Shown piece after piece: positions 59,401 to 64,000 of a stretch of DNA of 64,000 nucleotides. The notes beneath the pieces were generated by a model. The model did not search any database, was not told the DNA's origin, and saw only the letters and a list, made by a program, of their open reading frames with translations. Numbering within the stretch: position 1 is the first letter of the stretch; each line of letters starts with the position of its first letter. A program made the translations under genes and the position numbers. The DNA comes from Calvatia gigantea. Its lineage: Eukaryota; Basidiomycota; Agaricomycetes; Agaricales; Lycoperdaceae. The stretch covers positions 3,286,001 through 3,350,000 of the forward strand of contig JACAAK010000001.1 in NCBI GenBank assembly GCA_025093985.1. Reading direction: 5' to 3'.

Positions 59401-62400
59401 TTTTTACGACGGGCAAAATCTTAGTGGAGTAACTCACCTTCACCGTAGTGCTAGCAACCAATAGGGACGGACCCAAGGTCGTAAAAGGTAAAGAAGCGCA
59501 AATGGCTAAATGGGACGAGGAAGTACGAAAATCACTCGCCAATAAAAAGGGTGCTGCACCAACACTTACCAAACAACAACAAGCCCTTGTACAAGCACAA
59601 CTGGAGCAGGAAATGCAAGTGAGGCAAAGGGTCATCGGCATTCAAGCACAGCTTCTCAGAGGCCTTGCATTGGTGAGGAGCGTGGTGAACGCAAATGTGA
59701 ATGAGTTCCCGCCGTACATCGCTCCGATAACGCAACTACTGTTGGAGGGCGCGTTAGAGAAAGGGAAGGTACTTGTTGAGCAAGAGGCGTTTGATGTGTA
59801 TTTGGTGAGTCATGGCTATCGGGAAAGGTACACGCACTGCTGAATGACGCGTAGGAGTTGGCCAAGTGCTGCTCGGACAGGTTAGACACGTTCCGGAGGT
59901 GGCTTGGTATTGCAACCTTGAGGAGTTTGAGGATTGATGCAGTTCCGGAAGATTTGCAAGCCGAACCTTTACATAGTGAGCGGAACCAAATATCCACCTG
60001 ATCAGAGTTACTGAATCGTTTGTTAGGCCTGATCATCCGCGTGCTATATCGTCTGCGTTTCCTTGTTGAACCGGCCCCTTTTGATGCAGCAACTTTTTCC
60101 TACGTTTTCCCTCTCCTAGAACAGGTCGTTCAGCAGGGTGGGATTTCTGCTCAGGAGGATGAAGAAAAGCTCGAACAAGTGACCCTTGCATTGGACTTTT
60201 TTAAATTCCATTGTGGTGAATGTGAGTCTAATTCTTTTTGAGCTAAGGACAACGTGTTGATTTAACTTACAGTTTCTAATGCGGCATTCCCCCGCAAACG
60301 TACCATGGAACAACTTCTCCACATCATCCGCAACCAACCTAAATTGAGCAAAAACGCCTCTTCCGCCTTGATTGATCTCGGAGAAGCCATCTCGCCCACA
60401 GCAACGCGTGGAGAGATTGACGTCTTGCTGAAGGGCACTCTAGCACAGGAGTCCCACGTTAGGAACTCATGTCTGCAGACTATCCAAGTGAGTCTCCTCG
60501 GTCGTGTCGAACCTACACCCTGAACCAAGGATCATACAGCCTTTTGACCTTACAGACTGGGACTGGTCGCCAGAGCTCTGGATCGCATGTCACGACGATG
60601 ACGAGCAGAATGCTAGGCTAGCACGTCATGTTTGGGAAGATAATGGCCTAGATACACCAGAAACGTATCCGGACGGGTTGATTAAAAATCTCGGTGAACA
60701 TAGTCATTATTTTCTTTGAATAAGAACTCATGAAGCTTCCTTCAAGACCACGAAAATGCATACGTTCGCTCCAGCACCGCCGCCGCGGTTGGCGAGAGTG
60801 TAGAGCAGTGGCCACGGACTGTTCAAGCGACTATTTCCGTTTTACAAGACTATTACCGTGAGAAGGTTCGGATTCCTGTTTACATCCCTTCTGAATTTGC
60901 CCGGACCTGACGTTTTCTCTGTCCCTCTCCAGGCCAAAGTCCTCCTACCTGAATATGATCAATACGTACGTTCCCTTTTCAAAAGGGCTAAGCAGCCTGA
61001 ACTGATCGTAACGCAGGGAATGGTCCTGGCACATACCGTGGATAGGCCGGATCCTTGGCAAGGGCGACAAGCTGCCGGACTTGCGTTCCGACACACCGCT
61101 CCTTCATTCACCGATGACCTCTTAGAACCCTTCTTCCAATTTCTCATCCACGATCAAGCGCTCGGGGATAGAGTCGCAGAGGTTCGCAAAGGCATGCTCA
61201 CAGCAGGAACGACAATCATCGACTTACACGGATCTAAACGCCTTGCTGCGCTCATTTCCTTGTTCGAGTCACACCTCGCGAAGAGGGCACCGGCGACGGA
61301 GGCAGATGATCAGATAAAGGAGGCTGTTGTTATCCTCTTTGGTCGCGTTGCACGCCATTTAAATCCCTCGGATGAGAGAATTCCTATCATCGTTGACCGC
61401 CTTGTCGAAGCCTTGGCGACCCCAGCAGAACAGGTGCAGATTGCCGTTTCCGATTGTTTGTCTCCTTTGGTCCGCCTTATGCGACCCAAACTTCCTTCCC
61501 TCGTTGGTCACCTCTTCGATCAGCTCTTCAATGCACCGAAGTACGCCATTCGCCGTGGGGCTGCCTATGGTTTGGCAGGTGTCATCCGCGGCACTGGGAT
61601 TGCAGGCATGAAGGAGTTTGACATTATTCCTAAACTCCAGGCCGCTGCTGAGGAGAAGAAGCGGTATGAGCCTCGCCAAGGTGTCATGTTTGCTTTCGAG
61701 ACACTCTCGAGTGCGCTTGGGCGACTCTTCGAACCATATACCACATTTGTCCTCCCGGTCTTACTCTCTGGTTTTGGTGACTCATCAAGCGACGTACGTG
61801 AGGCTGCTCAGGATGCCGCTAGAGTAATTATGGGCAGTTTGTCTGGATATGGGTTAAAGCTGATATTAACGACGTTGCTGGATGGACTGAACGATAAACA
61901 GTGGCGAACGAAGAAGGGTTGTATCGAGGTGTTGGGCATGATGGCGTACTGTTCCCCCAGGCAACTTTCTCTCTCCCTTCCTATCGTCATTCCCCCCCTT
62001 ACGGGCGTCCTTATGGACTCGCATGCGCAAGTCAAGGCTGCGGCGAACAAAAGCTTGAAGCAGTTTGGTGAGGTCATCAGCAACCCAGAAATTCAGTCTC
62101 TCGTTCCTGTACTCCTCAAAGCGCTGGTGGACCCCGGAAAGACCCCAAATGCATTAAGCTCGCTATTGAAAATGTCATTCATGCATTACATTGACCACTC
62201 ATCACTGGCTTTGGTGAGTTTCAGCTGTTAAAACATTTCCCTCCCTCTTACTCACGGCATACTTTTAGGTAATCCCTATCATCGAGCGGGGTTTGAAAGA
62301 GAGAGGTGCTGACACCAAAAAGAAGGCAGCACAAATCGTTGGCAACCTTGCCTCACTTACGGACTCGAAGGACTTTGTGCCATATCTTGACAACCTCTTA

Positions 62401-64000
62401 CCACTCGTGCACCGAGTTCTTGCTGATCCTGTACCAGAGGCTCGTGCTACAGCAGCAAAGTCCCTGGGGACACTCGTCGAACGACTTGGTGAAATCCATT
62501 TTCCCGATCTCGTACCCGGTCTTCTGCGCACCCTCAAGGCAGATACTTCGGGGGTTGACCGGCAAGGAGCTGCCCAAGGTCTCAGTGAAGTTCTGGCCGG
62601 CCTTGGCATGGAGCGTATGGAGGGTTTGTTGCCAGATATTATTGCCAATTCCCGGTCACCTCGTTCCACGGTCCGCGAGGGCTTCATGTCATTGCTTGTT
62701 TACCTCCCAGCCACATTCGGAACCCGCTTCCAACCTCACCTGCCCAAGATCATCTCTCCTATCCTCGGTGGTCTCTCGGATACAGAAGAATATGTTCGTG
62801 AGGCAGCTATGCGCGCTGGTCGTATGGTTGTTACCAATTATTCCAGCAAAGCAATTGATCTGCTCCTGCCTGAGCTCGAGCGTGGCATGTTTGATCCAGG
62901 CTGGAGAATTAGGGTAAGTCACCGCTCTGGGTCAATAAACTAGCTGACTCAGACACATTCAGCAATCCTCTATCACGCTCGTTGGAGAACTTCTCTTCAA
63001 GGTGTCAGGTATTTCTGGGAAAACCCCCGACGAAGATGAGGAAGAAGAGGCTGAAGCTGCGGTCGCGGAATCATCACGACGTGCTTTGGGTGAGGTTCTA
63101 GGGTCTGAACGCCGTGATCGTATCTTGTCTGCCCTTTACCTTGTCCGCCAGGATGGTGTCCTCGTTGTCCGTCAATCCTCGGTTCAGATTTGGAAGGCTC
63201 TCGTACACAATACTCCCAAGACAGGTCAATTCTCCTCCAAGTGCTCCGGACCTCATACTCATATTGTTTAGTGCGCGAAATCCTCCCTGAACTCATCAAC
63301 CAAATCATATACCTTATTTCTGGGACTGAACCGGAACAGCAAGAGGTAGGCTTTTTCGTACCTCATAATCAGCAACATTGAGCGCCAATGTTTCTTAGAC
63401 TGCCGGAAGAACAGTCGGCGATATATCACGCAAGTTCGGAGAAAGGATTGTAGGAGAGATTATGCAACTGCTGAAGGCCAAGGCGCAATCAACAGACGCT
63501 CGGACGAGAGAAGGTGTCTGCCTAACACTAACTGAGATTATGTGCGTCTCCCCCCAGCTGCACAAACAACGCGTTAATAGTAACATAACCCTTAACAGGA
63601 GGAGCACGACTGATACGCAAAGAGAAGGTTACGAAGATGACATCGTTGCCATTGTCCGAGTGTCACTTGTTGATGACGAAGCCAACGTCCGTGCCGCGGC
63701 AGCTCAAGCGTTTGATGTGCTACAAGAGCACATCGGTGGTAGAGCCATTGACCAAACCATACCCACCCTGCTGGAAGCTCTCCGCCAACCAGGAAAGGGT
63801 TCTGGTACCGCTCTACAGGCACTTCGGGAGGTCATGGCTGTATGTCCCTCCTCTTGCCTAGCACCCCTATGTTCACTTACACTAATTTGCTTCGTTCGCT
63901 AGGTTCGCGCTTCGACTGTGTTCCCTGTACTGATACCAACACTGACTGCCATTCCCATGACTGCCTTCAATGCGCGTGCCTTGGCATCGCTTGTAACCGT
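56406..64000 (+). CDS. GCN1: GCN1, translational activator of GCN2 (3' end outside window)
   Basis: Large HEAT-repeat protein, partial. The N-terminal exons read DWSASLEHAKGKLL, LSQILDVFHLLTLTYPRY and APTDMFVLLSWACG; later KALLRSPEHSLPVVTSF, KSTGPDNRVALYSML, then QQALVQAQLEQEMQVRQRV (coiled segment before the eEF3-like region). The conserved core includes GAAYGLAGVIRGTGI, MMAYCSPRQLS, DPVPEARATAAKSLG, VDRQGAAQGLSEVLAGLG and EREAMRAGR-type repeats. Exon ends checked include 56577/56639, 56852/56906 and 57123/57182; phases fit throughout. GCN1 binds stalled or colliding ribosomes and GCN20 and activates the eIF2alpha kinase GCN2 under amino-acid starvation. The RWD-binding region toward the C terminus lies beyond the edge. 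Confidence 0.93.

Noticed and set aside
1..64000. CRISPR arrays, bacterial operons, rRNA genes
   Set aside because: None seen; the sequence is eukaryotic with spliceosomal introns throughout.

Overview
The window is from a fungal nuclear genome, most likely an Agaricomycete (mushroom-forming basidiomycete). The evidence is dense genes with many short GT-AG introns (about 40-80 nt), housekeeping proteins that read cleanly only after removing such introns (UTP20, GCN1, CTK3), and a multipass membrane protein of a kind common in basidiomycetes. Species cannot be determined from the sequence.

Layout. (1) 343-6345: a tandem duplication of about 3 kb; each copy carries one minus-strand gene for a small secreted cysteine-rich protein with GCWGCC repeats. 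(2) 6.9-26 kb: three dynamin-like GTPase copies (the first decayed by several frameshifts, the second with one frameshift and a GC splice donor, the third intact), interspersed with a broken cytochrome P450, a second P450 3' fragment, fragments of the 5' end of UTP20, and one intact multipass membrane protein gene. (3) 26.05-34.6 kb: intact UTP20 (U3 snoRNP/90S pre-ribosome). (4) 34.8-42.5 kb, minus strand: intact CTK3 (CTD kinase gamma) followed by three short-chain dehydrogenase (SDR) genes; a decayed CTK3 piece lies beside each of the second and third, so CTK3-SDR was duplicated as a unit and only SDR kept its reading frame. (5) 42.7-47.7 kb, plus strand: four more small secreted cysteine-rich genes that share the spacing C-x2-G-x8-C-x2-C-C with the pair at the left end. 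(6) 47.8-54.1 kb, minus strand: class III CoA-transferase, lactonase-type beta-propeller protein and PrpF-like isomerase (one apparent frameshift), a possible small catabolic group. (7) 55.0-55.8 kb: single-pass membrane protein. (8) 56.4 kb to the right edge: GCN1, cut by the window end.

The main theme is housekeeping genes separated by recently and repeatedly duplicated accessory genes. The best candidate for something not described before is the six-member GCWGCC secreted family, with one, two or three copies of a six-cysteine module per protein and loss of a whole module between the two tandem paralogues. Functions are inferred from motifs read by eye; no database search was run.
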